Positions 1 to 5,347 of a DNA stretch of 5,347 bases are shown here, in pieces. Positions within the stretch are counted from its first letter, which is position 1, and the number at the start of each line of letters is the position of its first letter. A model generated the notes under the pieces. That model had not been told where the DNA came from and did no database searches. It worked only from the letters and a program-made list of their open reading frames with translations. This DNA is from an uncultured Chromatiales bacterium (GTDB taxonomy: Bacteria; Pseudomonadota; Gammaproteobacteria; Steroidobacterales; GCA-2729495), in NCBI GenBank assembly GCA_913058165.1, contig CAJXQV010000100.1:1-5347 (forward strand), written 5' to 3'. A program made the translations under genes and the position numbers.

Positions 1-48
1 TCTACACAGAGTAGATCGTCGGCAGCGTCAGATGTGTATAAGAGACAG
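1..48 (+). other. Illumina Nextera adapter left on the contig end (not genomic)
   Basis: Bases 1-7 (TCTACAC) match the 3' end of the P5 oligo. Bases 8-15 (AGAGTAGA) match a standard Nextera i5 index, the one I know as S504. Bases 16-29 (TCGTCGGCAGCGTC) are the Read 1 adapter stem. Bases 30-48 (AGATGTGTATAAGAGACAG) are the 19-bp Tn5 mosaic end used in tagmentation. The parts occur in exactly the order and orientation of a library molecule reading into its insert, so genomic sequence starts at base 49. Read on the minus strand, this segment gives the spurious peptide [11 protein letters not shown] at the end of the glnS reading frame. Confidence 0.98.
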
Positions 49-865
49 TGCTGGTAATTGTGTAAGCCAGATTCAAGCGTGAGAACTCATACTGATTCGG
101 TTCGGAAGGTAAATCGAGACTTTTAATTACCCAGTCATATAACGGACGATGATCTTCAAACTCGAGCGTACACAAGGAATGCGTTATGGATTCAAGCGCA
201 TCGGTAGTGGCATGGGCAAAATCATACATCGGATAAATGCACCAGCTATCGCCTGTGCGTTGATGAGTAATTTTGCGAATTCGGTATATAGCCGGATCGC
301 GTAAATTGATATTGGGTGATGCCATATCAATTTTGGCCCGCAGTATATGTTCGCCGTCAGCAAAATCCCCAGCTTTCATACGCGCAAACAGGTCCAGGTT
401 CTCTGCAACACTTCGCTCACGATACGGGCTTGATTTGCCAGGCTCGGTGAGAGTACCTCGCAGCTCACGAATTTCTTCAGCACTCAGGCTATCGACATAA
501 GCCTTGCCATGTTTAATCAGGGTAATGGCGCAATCGTAGAATTTTTCAAAGTAATCCGATGCATGCGTCAGTCGACTCTCCGAGTCAAAACCCAGCCAGC
601 GGATATCTTTAATAATGGAATCCACGAATTTCTGATCTTCTTTAACAGGGTTCGTGTCATCGAAGCGCAGAATACATGAGCCGTTATACTCGGCAGCAAT
701 GCCGAAGTTAAGGCACATAGACTTGGCATGCCCGATATGCAAATAACCATTCGGCTCAGGCGGAAAGCGAGTAATAATGCCGTCAGAGCACTTACCCGAT
801 TCCAGATCAGCATCGATAATCTGACGAATAAAGTCCTTTCCAGCTGATGTAGTTTCTTCTTTCAT
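49..865 (-). CDS. glnS: Glutaminyl-tRNA synthetase, N-terminal half (3' end missing)
   Basis: GlnRS charges tRNA-Gln with glutamine using ATP in the cytoplasm. It is a class I synthetase. The fragment carries 272 genuine residues against about 554 in E. coli and aligns almost without gaps to the start of the E. coli protein. Visible landmarks are [10 protein letters not shown] near residues 12-21, [16 protein letters not shown] at 34-49 with the HIGH signature at 43-46, [11 protein letters not shown] at 67-77, the acceptor-stem insertion region with RGTLTEPGK at 136-144, CIYPMYDF at 209-216 and YEFSRLNL at 259-266. The true sequence ends at YTITS, where E. coli continues into its KMSKS-like MSKRK motif. 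The second catalytic signature and the anticodon-binding barrels are therefore missing because the contig stops, not because the gene is broken. The ATG at 865 gives the expected N-terminus. The Shine-Dalgarno is weak (GGAT, about 7-10 nt upstream). A dedicated promoter lies just upstream. Confidence 0.96.
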
Positions 866-898
866 TGCGTGTGTATCCGGCGCTGTTTTGCGGGCGCG

Positions 899-907
899 AT
901 TATAACA
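899..907 (-). promoter_or_regulatory. Extended -10 promoter for glnS
   Basis: The minus strand reads TGTTATAAT, a perfect TGnTATAAT extended -10 element, ending 33 nt before the glnS ATG. Transcription would start near 892, giving a leader of about 27 nt. No good TTGACA-like -35 is seen at 16-18 bp spacing, which is usual for extended -10 promoters. The element begins just after the stop codon of the upstream permease gene (909-911). glnS can therefore be expressed on its own, although read-through from the permease is not excluded because no clear terminator separates them. Confidence 0.6.
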
Positions 908-908
908 G

Positions 909-1802
909 TCAGTCGGCAGTCTTGCCGGACTGCATTTGAGTCAGCAGCACGCCACTAATGATGAGAGCCAAAGCGGCAAAGCTCGCTAAGCTCACCTGTT
1001 CATTCAGCACCACTATACCCAAAGACACGGCCCACATCGGAACCAGATAATTGAACAGTGATGTAAATCGCGCTCCGGCACGGGCAACGAGCCAAAAATA
1101 AAGTATCGAAGTTAACGCGGTACCTATTATGCCAAGCAATAGCACAGCCAGCAGGGCAGCCATAGGCGCGCTCATGAGCTGTGGCACGGCCGGCAACGTT
1201 ATCGGAAGCATCAGCGCTGCTGCTATCCACATAACGATTACTGATGCCATCAGAGGCTTCACGGCCGGCATTCGCGCCGTCAATACAGTGGCAAGGGCGT
1301 AGCAAAAGGCGCCGCCAAGGATCGCCAGTTGCGATAGTAGCTGAGTGAGATCACCGCCCAACGCCGATAAAGACTCCGGGCCCATGAGCATTACCACGCC
1401 AGCAAACCCGACAGCGAAACCCAGCATTTGTGATGGCTTCAATCGGCCTTCCGGTAAAAAGATATGCCCCAGCGCCAAGACGCAGAGCGGTGTCACCGCC
1501 ACCAAAATACCCGCCAAGCCCGACTCAACCTGCTGCTGCCCCCAGGCAATCAGGGTAAACGGCAGGCAATTGCCGATAACAGCTATCGCGGTCAGGTATG
1601 CCCAACTTCGCCGACTGCGGGGAAGGCTGTCTCGGGTAAATAGCAGGAACGCGCCCAGCACTGCTGCAGCGAGGGAGATGCGGATTGCAGCCAGTTGCGA
1701 TGGCGCAAACCCCAATAATGCGAACTCAACTAACAGATAGGAAGAGCCCCACATCACTGTGAGAGCGGCCAATACCAGCCACCAGGATGATTTCGCGGTC
1801 AT
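909..1802 (-). CDS. EamA/DMT-family (RhaT/YdcZ-like) ten-helix permease
   Basis: This is a complete 297-residue inner-membrane protein of the drug/metabolite transporter superfamily, EamA type. Members export amino acids, metabolites or drugs; the substrate cannot be read from sequence. Ten hydrophobic segments are seen, roughly at 7-27, 36-56, 68-88, 95-116, 124-141, 152-173, 180-203, 213-236, 244-265 and 268-288. The two-fold EamA repeat is visible. The first half has WGSSY at 18-22 and a Pro105...Glu118 pair in its fourth helix region; the second half repeats this spacing exactly as Pro255...Glu268, followed by the typical [11 protein letters not shown] end. Length is normal for the family. 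The ATG lies only 10 nt after the stop of the FAD oxidase gene, and the gap (CTGCATTGCG) has no Shine-Dalgarno, which suggests translational coupling. The closing codons overlap a small hairpin just upstream of the glnS -10. Confidence 0.92.
   Translation of the reverse strand: MTAKSSWWLVLAALTVMWGSSYLLVEFALLGFAPSQLAAIRISLAAAVLGAFLLFTRDSLPRSRRSWAYLTAIAVIGNCLPFTLIAWGQQQVESGLAGILVAVTPLCVLALGHIFLPEGRLKPSQMLGFAVGFAGVVMLMGPESLSALGGDLTQLLSQLAILGGAFCYALATVLTARMPAVKPLMASVIVMWIAAALMLPITLPAVPQLMSAPMAALLAVLLLGIIGTALTSILYFWLVARAGARFTSLFNYLVPMWAVSLGIVVLNEQVSLASFAALALIISGVLLTQMQSGKTAD
910..932 (-). repeat. Small hairpin at the permease stop, in the glnS -35 zone
   Basis: CAGTCGGCA (910-918) pairs with TGCCGGACTG (923-932) across a GTCT loop, with one bulged base. 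In the direction of transcription it covers the last permease codons and sits where a -35 element for glnS would lie. No U-run follows it, so it is not a convincing intrinsic terminator. It could be an operator or mRNA end-stabilising stem, or chance. Confidence 0.3.
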
Positions 1803-1812
1803 CGCAATGCAG

Positions 1813-3399
1813 TTATAGCCCGAGAGCGCCCGGGTTCATCAAGCCATTAGGGTCCAACATCTGCTTCAGGTCTTTCACCAAAGTAGCCGTGGCGGGCTTA
1901 CGGGTCTGCAAGTATGGGTAATCCTTACCAATCTGCATATGGATTGCTCCATTCTGAGTACAAAGTTCCTGAATTCGCCCCTTCAGTTCTTTTACCAATG
2001 CACGGCCTTCCGGGTTATCAGGATGCACAGGCATATCGCCAAGAAATTCTGCCGGATACTCACGCTCATGATAAACACTGCGCGCGTCTTCCCACAAAAA
2101 CGTAGGCTCGTAAATGAACGCGTTGGTACTGTAGGCCATAAGCATGCGGGTAAGTTGCACCCGATGTTTTTGCATGCGGTCCCGATATTCATCCTTCAGT
2201 GCTTCAAACTCACGATGATGCTTTATGACTTTGGAGAATGGGAACACACCATGGGTAGGCTTCCACAACTCGCCATTAGGGCCAAGAATCGGCAACAACG
2301 GCATAAAGGGTTCGGCATTGAAATAGGTAGGAATAGAGTTTGCCACCTCAGCCCCGTAACGCAGGCCAATGGCACGCACTGCGGCAAGCTTCGCTTTTGC
2401 TTCAGCATCGCTCACACCTTCGCAACTGAAATGCGCTGAGTAATTCGCCTTCTTCAAAAAGTTACGACCGGCCAGACCCATACGGGCGACCTGCACTGCG
2501 CCGTCCAGTGGGTTTTTAGCCGATAGGAAGACCGACTTTACTGCCTCAAACGGATTGGCCGATTCCATACGGGTGAGTGCTGTTTTCTGCTGACGTGGGT
2601 CCAGGCCAAAGCTATTCGCCACCACCCCTAAACGCGCAATTTCAATCATCGCATTCAATGCGCTCTCACCATCAGGAAAACCAAATGAGGCCGCAGCAAA
2701 ACCGAGTGGTCGATTGATAAGCCGCAGGCTCATACGTGCTTTCACACCCAATGCGCCTGCCTCGCCAACGAAAAGGCCGGTAAGATCAGGACCGTAGTAG
2801 CGATAAAAAGCATTGGCATTGACACCGCCGCCAGAACCGGTCGACAACAGTTCGCCACTGGCAAGGACAATATCCATGCCGGTCAGGGTTTCCGCAGAAA
2901 TACCGTAAGTACCCGAACCGTAGTTCACTGCGTAATGCGACATCGATCCGGCCACCGTAGCAGCCAAACCAGAAAATGGGCCCCACATGGGCGTACGCAA
3001 ACCCTGCTTCTTCAGTGCAGTGCTCATCTCTTCCCAGGTAACACCAGCATCAACAGTAACGAACATGTCATCGGCATTAATTTCGATTCGCTTCATGCGG
3101 GAAGTATCAATACTGACCGTTCCTTCCTTCACAGGAAGATAACCATCGGTGTATGAAGCACCACCGCCGCGAACCACCATAGGAGCCAGATTTTGTGCGC
3201 AGAGCTTTACCAGTTCCTGCAACTGATCAACATCCGCAGGTCGCGCCACTACCGCCGCAAGAACCTTCGCTTCACGATACACGTCAGTGGAATAAAAGCG
3301 CCTCGAGGTTTCATCAGACAACACGTTCTCTGCGCCCAGCAAAGTCTCCAGCTGTTCTAAAAAATTGGGGGCCATAGTGCTGGATGGTGTCTCATTCAT
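1813..3399 (-). CDS. FAD-linked oxidase/dehydrogenase (FAD_binding_4; GlcD/VAO-type)
   Basis: This is a complete flavoprotein of 528 residues, probably cytoplasmic or membrane-peripheral; no signal peptide or membrane helix is seen. The N-terminal FAD-binding domain (roughly residues 48-185) shows FYSTD near 35-39, VVRGGGASYTDGYLP at 75-89 (the pyrophosphate-binding loop in this fold), VDAGVTWEEM at 116-125, and YGPDLTGLFVGEAGALGV at 202-219, matching the family's G-DL--L--G-EG-LG signature. The substrate-binding cap follows. The last residues, LDPNGLMNPGALGL, match the LDP-G--NPGK-type C-terminus of D-lactate dehydrogenase, glycolate oxidase GlcD and vanillyl-alcohol oxidase relatives. No His-Cys bicovalent flavin site and no cysteine-rich Fe-S domain are present. 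The substrate is unknown; hydroxy acids or phenolic alcohols are the family precedents. I chose ATG 3399 because GAGAAAG lies 4 nt upstream. A GTG at 3438 in frame would add 13 basic, poorly conserved-looking residues without a ribosome site. A further ATG lies at 3375. Confidence 0.9.
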   Translation of the reverse strand: MNETPSSTMAPNFLEQLETLLGAENVLSDETSRRFYSTDVYREAKVLAAVVARPADVDQLQELVKLCAQNLAPMVVRGGGASYTDGYLPVKEGTVSIDTSRMKRIEINADDMFVTVDAGVTWEEMSTALKKQGLRTPMWGPFSGLAATVAGSMSHYAVNYGSGTYGISAETLTGMDIVLASGELLSTGSGGGVNANAFYRYYGPDLTGLFVGEAGALGVKARMSLRLINRPLGFAAASFGFPDGESALNAMIEIARLGVVANSFGLDPRQQKTALTRMESANPFEAVKSVFLSAKNPLDGAVQVARMGLAGRNFLKKANYSAHFSCEGVSDAEAKAKLAAVRAIGLRYGAEVANSIPTYFNAEPFMPLLPILGPNGELWKPTHGVFPFSKVIKHHREFEALKDEYRDRMQKHRVQLTRMLMAYSTNAFIYEPTFLWEDARSVYHEREYPAEFLGDMPVHPDNPEGRALVKELKGRIQELCTQNGAIHMQIGKDYPYLQTRKPATATLVKDLKQMLDPNGLMNPGALGL

Positions 3400-3403
3400 A
3401 GTT

Positions 3404-3410
3404 CTTTCTC
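3404..3410 (-). promoter_or_regulatory. Ribosome-binding site fixing the oxidase start
   Basis: The minus strand reads GAGAAAG, then AACT, then ATG at 3399. The GAG core is about 8 nt before the start codon, a normal Shine-Dalgarno position. The alternative GTG at 3438 has only CAAGTGCCTT upstream, so this site favours the shorter 528-residue protein. Confidence 0.6.
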
Positions 3411-3453
3411 TAGTAGATTTATCGGGTCGGCGCGCCACAAGGCACTTGCAAAG

Positions 3454-3480
3454 ACGACTCTCTGACCTTGAGACAGTCGT
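3454..3480 (-). repeat. Inverted repeat in the likely oxidase leader
   Basis: ACGACTCTCT (3454-3463) and AGACAGTCGT (3471-3480) are 10-bp arms with one mismatch around a 7-base loop. The repeat lies between the -10-like element at 3531-3536 and the oxidase start codon, about 55 nt upstream of the ATG at its nearest edge. It could be a repressor operator or a leader RNA hairpin. Only a short CTTT follows it in the transcribed direction, so termination is not strongly indicated. Confidence 0.4.
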
Positions 3481-3530
3481 ATCAGCGAGGGAAAACTTAC
3501 TCAGGCTATTGTAACGCCAGCAAAGGGTTC

Positions 3531-3536
3531 ATTATA
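3531..3536 (-). promoter_or_regulatory. Possible -10 element for the oxidase-permease unit
   Basis: The minus strand carries TATAAT within CTTATATAATGAACC, preceded by no TG extension. No recognisable -35 is found 16-18 bp upstream; that position is instead occupied by the small hairpin at 3550-3562. Use of this site would give a leader of about 125 nt. The call is tentative because it rests on the -10 hexamer alone. Confidence 0.35.
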
Positions 3537-3653
3537 TAAGGCAACCCGGCCCGATGCTCGGGGCTAACGCCTGTCAGCAACCAGCGCCATATTACTCAGT
3601 ATGGACCGCGTAATTACACTTTGATTGGCTAGTGTCCAATGACTGGAAGAAAC

Positions 3654-3682
3654 AGCCCCGCTAAAGGCCTGCAGCAGGGGCT
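3654..3682 (-). terminator. Candidate intrinsic terminator of the TPR gene
   Basis: AGCCCCGCT (3654-3662) pairs with AGC-A-GGGGCT (3673-3682), a GC-rich 9-bp stem with one bulged A and a 10-base loop, starting 12 nt after the TPR stop codon. In the minus direction the stem is followed by GTTTCTTCC, a broken U-tract. On the plus strand it is followed by AATATAAAAA, which does not suit termination there. Placement directly after a stop codon supports the call; the interrupted T-run weakens it. Confidence 0.6.
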
Positions 3683-3693
3683 AATATAAAAAT

Positions 3694-5346
3694 CTAAGGG
3701 TTATTTAGCTTTTCGAGGGTGCTGCGCGCTTCCTCTATGCCGGTGAAATCACTGGTTGCTTTGCTCACCGCAATATTCAACTCTTCCTGGGCACCGGCCT
3801 TGTTGTCCAACGCGAGATAAGCCATGCCCAAGTGATAGCGCAGCACTGGCACCTGTCCAGCTGCGGCAACTGCCTGCTCTAGGTAAGAAACCGCCTCTTT
3901 ATAGTTACCAAGACGGTAGTTCAACCAACCGACAGTATCTAGGAATGCAGGGTTTCCTGTTTCAGCCAATTTTTGCTCTTCAACCAGCTTCATCGCCCGC
4001 TTAAGACTTATCGGTTCCTGACGAAAGTCTGCAATCAATGCAGCAAAATTATTGACCACTGCAGGCATCTCGGGGTTCTCTGCCAATAAGGCCTCATACA
4101 TCTCGATGGCATCATCGATGCGACCTTCGCGCTCATAAGCGGTCCCCAACAGCAATCCAAGCTGCTGATTACCTGGAATGGCCTGCATGCCCTCTTCGAA
4201 AATTTCAATCTGCTTACCAATATCCCCGGCCTGCATGCTCGCAAGACCGGTATACGCCGGCAGCCAGGCTTCATTCTTCTCAAGCGCAGCCTTCAACGTC
4301 TGTTCCGCACCCTGAGTGTCTCCCAAGCCCGTCTGAACCTGACTTAACAAGGCGCTGGCGTGCAACTGGTCGGGGTACTTCTTCACGTGAGCCTTTAAAT
4401 AACGCACTGTCGCGGCCTGACCTTGAGTGTCGATAAGACCTGCAACATAGCCCTGCAGCGCCTCTGGCGAATCGGGAGCCTGTTCAAGCGCCTTAATGAA
4501 GTACTCCATTGCGGGCTTCGATTTGCCTTGAATCTGCAGCACGCTGCCCAGCAAATAATCAGCCAGCGCACTCTCATCGGTGACCGCCAGTAATCGCCTT
4601 GCTTCAGTTTCTGCGGTAACGTATTCCTCATCGTTAACCAACAGGCCGATTAGCATCTGCGATGCACGCGCATCACTCGGTGCAATCACCAAACGACTGC
4701 GGAGCAAAGATTCGGCTGCGGCATATTGCTTATCGGCAAACAAGATCTGCGCAAGTTCCATAGTGGCAACACGGTTATCAGGATTGATTTCTAATACCCG
4801 ACGGTACGCATCCTTAGCCAGCACCTTATCGCCTGCCTGCAAATGCGTTCTTGCCAATAAATAGTGCGCACGCTCCTGCGCAGGCTCTTTGCGCAAGACG
4901 TTGCGAAAATCATTGATAGCATTACGGTGCTCACCATCGACCAGAGCCAGTCCACCATGCATCATTAGCGCTTCAATGTTGGCTGAATCAACAGCCAGAA
5001 TCTCATCGATGTACTCACGCCCCTCATCGACATTGCCGTCGCTGATCAACATACGAGCCAACTGATTGCGAGCCGTCAAACCGATATCATCGTTCTCTGC
5101 TGCTGCAGCGATGCTCTGGTAGGTTTGCTTTGCCATGTCGGGTCTCTCAGTAGCCTCATACAGGCGACCCAATGCCAACTGGAGTTCATAATTATCAGGA
5201 ACTTCGTTTACGAACTGCAGCAACGTCTGCTCCGCAACTTCCGGACCACGAACGTTGGCTAAAAATTGCACCAATGCCAATCGTGTAGATGCGTTATCAG
5301 GATCTGCATCAACAATGTCGCGACATTGTTGATGCAGATCCTGATA
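3694..5346 (-). CDS. Tetratricopeptide-repeat protein, C-terminal part (5' end missing)
   Basis: The frame runs open from the window edge to a TAG at 3694-3696, about 550 residues, with no start in view. The TTG at 5278-5280 reads as an internal leucine in LALVQF, not a start. The whole fragment is a near-continuous TPR array. About 14-15 units of roughly 34 residues can be recognised from the spaced pattern of small/large residues and the P-(D/E/G) turn between units (for example VLEINPD, ALEQAPD, HVKKYPD, LLAENPE). Such arrays form a right-handed superhelix used for protein-protein scaffolding, and no enzyme motif is present. The C-terminal units (DTVGWLNYRLGNYKEA, LRYHLGMAYLAL, then GIEEARSTLEKL) resemble the ends of long TPR proteins such as the PEP-CTERM/exosortase-associated PrsT type, but without the N-terminus or neighbours this is only a possibility. 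Up to nine codons beyond 5320 are doubtful because they lie in the terminal palindrome. Confidence 0.88.
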   Translation of the reverse strand, partial: YQDLHQQCRDIVDADPDNASTRLALVQFLANVRGPEVAEQTLLQFVNEVPDNYELQLALGRLYEATERPDMAKQTYQSIAAAAENDDIGLTARNQLARMLISDGNVDEGREYIDEILAVDSANIEALMMHGGLALVDGEHRNAINDFRNVLRKEPAQERAHYLLARTHLQAGDKVLAKDAYRRVLEINPDNRVATMELAQILFADKQYAAAESLLRSRLVIAPSDARASQMLIGLLVNDEEYVTAETEARRLLAVTDESALADYLLGSVLQIQGKSKPAMEYFIKALEQAPDSPEALQGYVAGLIDTQGQAATVRYLKAHVKKYPDQLHASALLSQVQTGLGDTQGAEQTLKAALEKNEAWLPAYTGLASMQAGDIGKQIEIFEEGMQAIPGNQQLGLLLGTAYEREGRIDDAIEMYEALLAENPEMPAVVNNFAALIADFRQEPISLKRAMKLVEEQKLAETGNPAFLDTVGWLNYRLGNYKEAVSYLEQAVAAAGQVPVLRYHLGMAYLALDNKAGAQEELNIAVSKATSDFTGIEEARSTLEKLNNP

Positions 5347-5347
5347 A
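5294..5347. repeat. Perfect 54-bp palindrome at the contig end (likely fold-back artefact)
   Basis: Bases 5294-5320 and 5321-5347 are exact reverse complements with no spacer. The left arm fits the TPR reading frame (RDIVDADPDN, a typical TPR turn). The right arm is its mirror image and reaches the last base of the window. The centre, TGTCGCGACA, is a 10-bp palindrome that could have primed a fold-back. A spacer-free perfect 27-bp arm pair inside a coding region and flush with a sequence end is characteristic of chimeric reads or assembly-graph inversion rather than of a regulatory site. Confidence 0.9.

Larger units (their letters stand above)
3400..3693. other. Intergenic region between the TPR gene and the oxidase gene
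   Basis: About 294 bases without a convincing gene on either strand. On the minus strand, in order of transcription, it holds a terminator-like hairpin after the TPR gene (3654-3682), two small inverted repeats (3587-3604 and 3550-3562), a TATAAT-like -10 (3531-3536), a 10-bp hairpin (3454-3480) and the oxidase ribosome-binding site. No tRNA-like cloverleaf or small protein frame with a ribosome site was recognised. Confidence 0.6.

Noticed and set aside
30..48. 19-bp Tn5 mosaic end as evidence of a natural Tn5/IS50 insertion
   Set aside because: It is joined to the synthetic Nextera stem, a barcode and the P5 tail, so it comes from tagmentation rather than from a resident transposon.
1345..1740. 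Plus-strand open frame of 131 codons inside the permease gene
   Set aside because: It is antisense to a clear EamA gene, with low-complexity, Pro/Ala/Ser-rich translation and no recognisable domain or ribosome site.
1939..2439. Plus-strand open frame of 166 codons inside the oxidase gene
   Set aside because: It is antisense to a well-supported FAD oxidase coding sequence, and its translation has no recognisable motif.
3587..3604. Inverted repeat CCATATT-ACTC-AGTATGG
   Set aside because: The 7-bp arms carry a mismatch, and it lies upstream of the putative -10 with no other support; repeats this short occur by chance.
3400..3693. tRNA, small RNA or toxin-antitoxin gene in the longest non-coding gap
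   Set aside because: No cloverleaf, conserved RNA motif or short frame with a ribosome site could be identified; the gap is adequately explained as terminator plus promoter/leader.
3694..5280. TPR gene starting at the TTG at 5278-5280
   Set aside because: The frame stays open upstream, the TTG falls inside a TPR helix as Leu in LALVQF, and no ribosome site precedes it; the gene is 5'-truncated.
5294..5347. Palindrome as an operator, terminator or recombination site
   Set aside because: It lies within a TPR coding frame, has no spacer, is perfect over 27-bp arms and ends exactly at the window edge; an artefact explains all of this.

Overview
The window looks like one short contig from a shotgun (probably metagenomic or single-cell) assembly of an uncultured gammaproteobacterium. 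The organism call rests on a GlnRS that closely matches the gammaproteobacterial type over its first 272 residues, compact gene spacing and a moderate base composition. All four genes lie on the minus strand. Both ends carry sequence that is probably technical. Bases 1-48 match an Illumina Nextera i5-side adapter (P5 tail, 8-base index, Tn5 mosaic end). Bases 5294-5347 form a perfect spacer-free 54-bp palindrome that looks like a fold-back join.

Right to left, in the direction of transcription, the layout is as follows. (1) 5346-3694 is the C-terminal 550 or so residues of a TPR-array protein, open at its 5' end and followed by a hairpin that may be its terminator. (2) 3693-3400 is a non-coding stretch with a TATAAT-like -10 and several short inverted repeats; it probably holds the promoter and leader of the next unit. 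(3) 3399-1813 is a complete FAD-linked oxidase/dehydrogenase of the FAD_binding_4 (GlcD/VAO-type) superfamily. (4) 1802-909 is a complete ten-helix EamA/DMT-family permease, 10 nt downstream of the oxidase and probably co-transcribed with it. (5) 865-49 is glnS, cut by the adapter just before its second catalytic signature. It has a well-formed extended -10 promoter immediately after the permease stop codon.

The oxidase and permease form the only likely functional pair. A plausible but unproven reading is that the permease moves the substrate or product of the oxidase. glnS is a housekeeping gene with its own promoter, and the TPR gene appears to be a separate unit. I found no mobile element, CRISPR array, RNA gene or convincing novel system. 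The strongest unusual signals are the two terminal artefacts, which affect how the end genes should be annotated.
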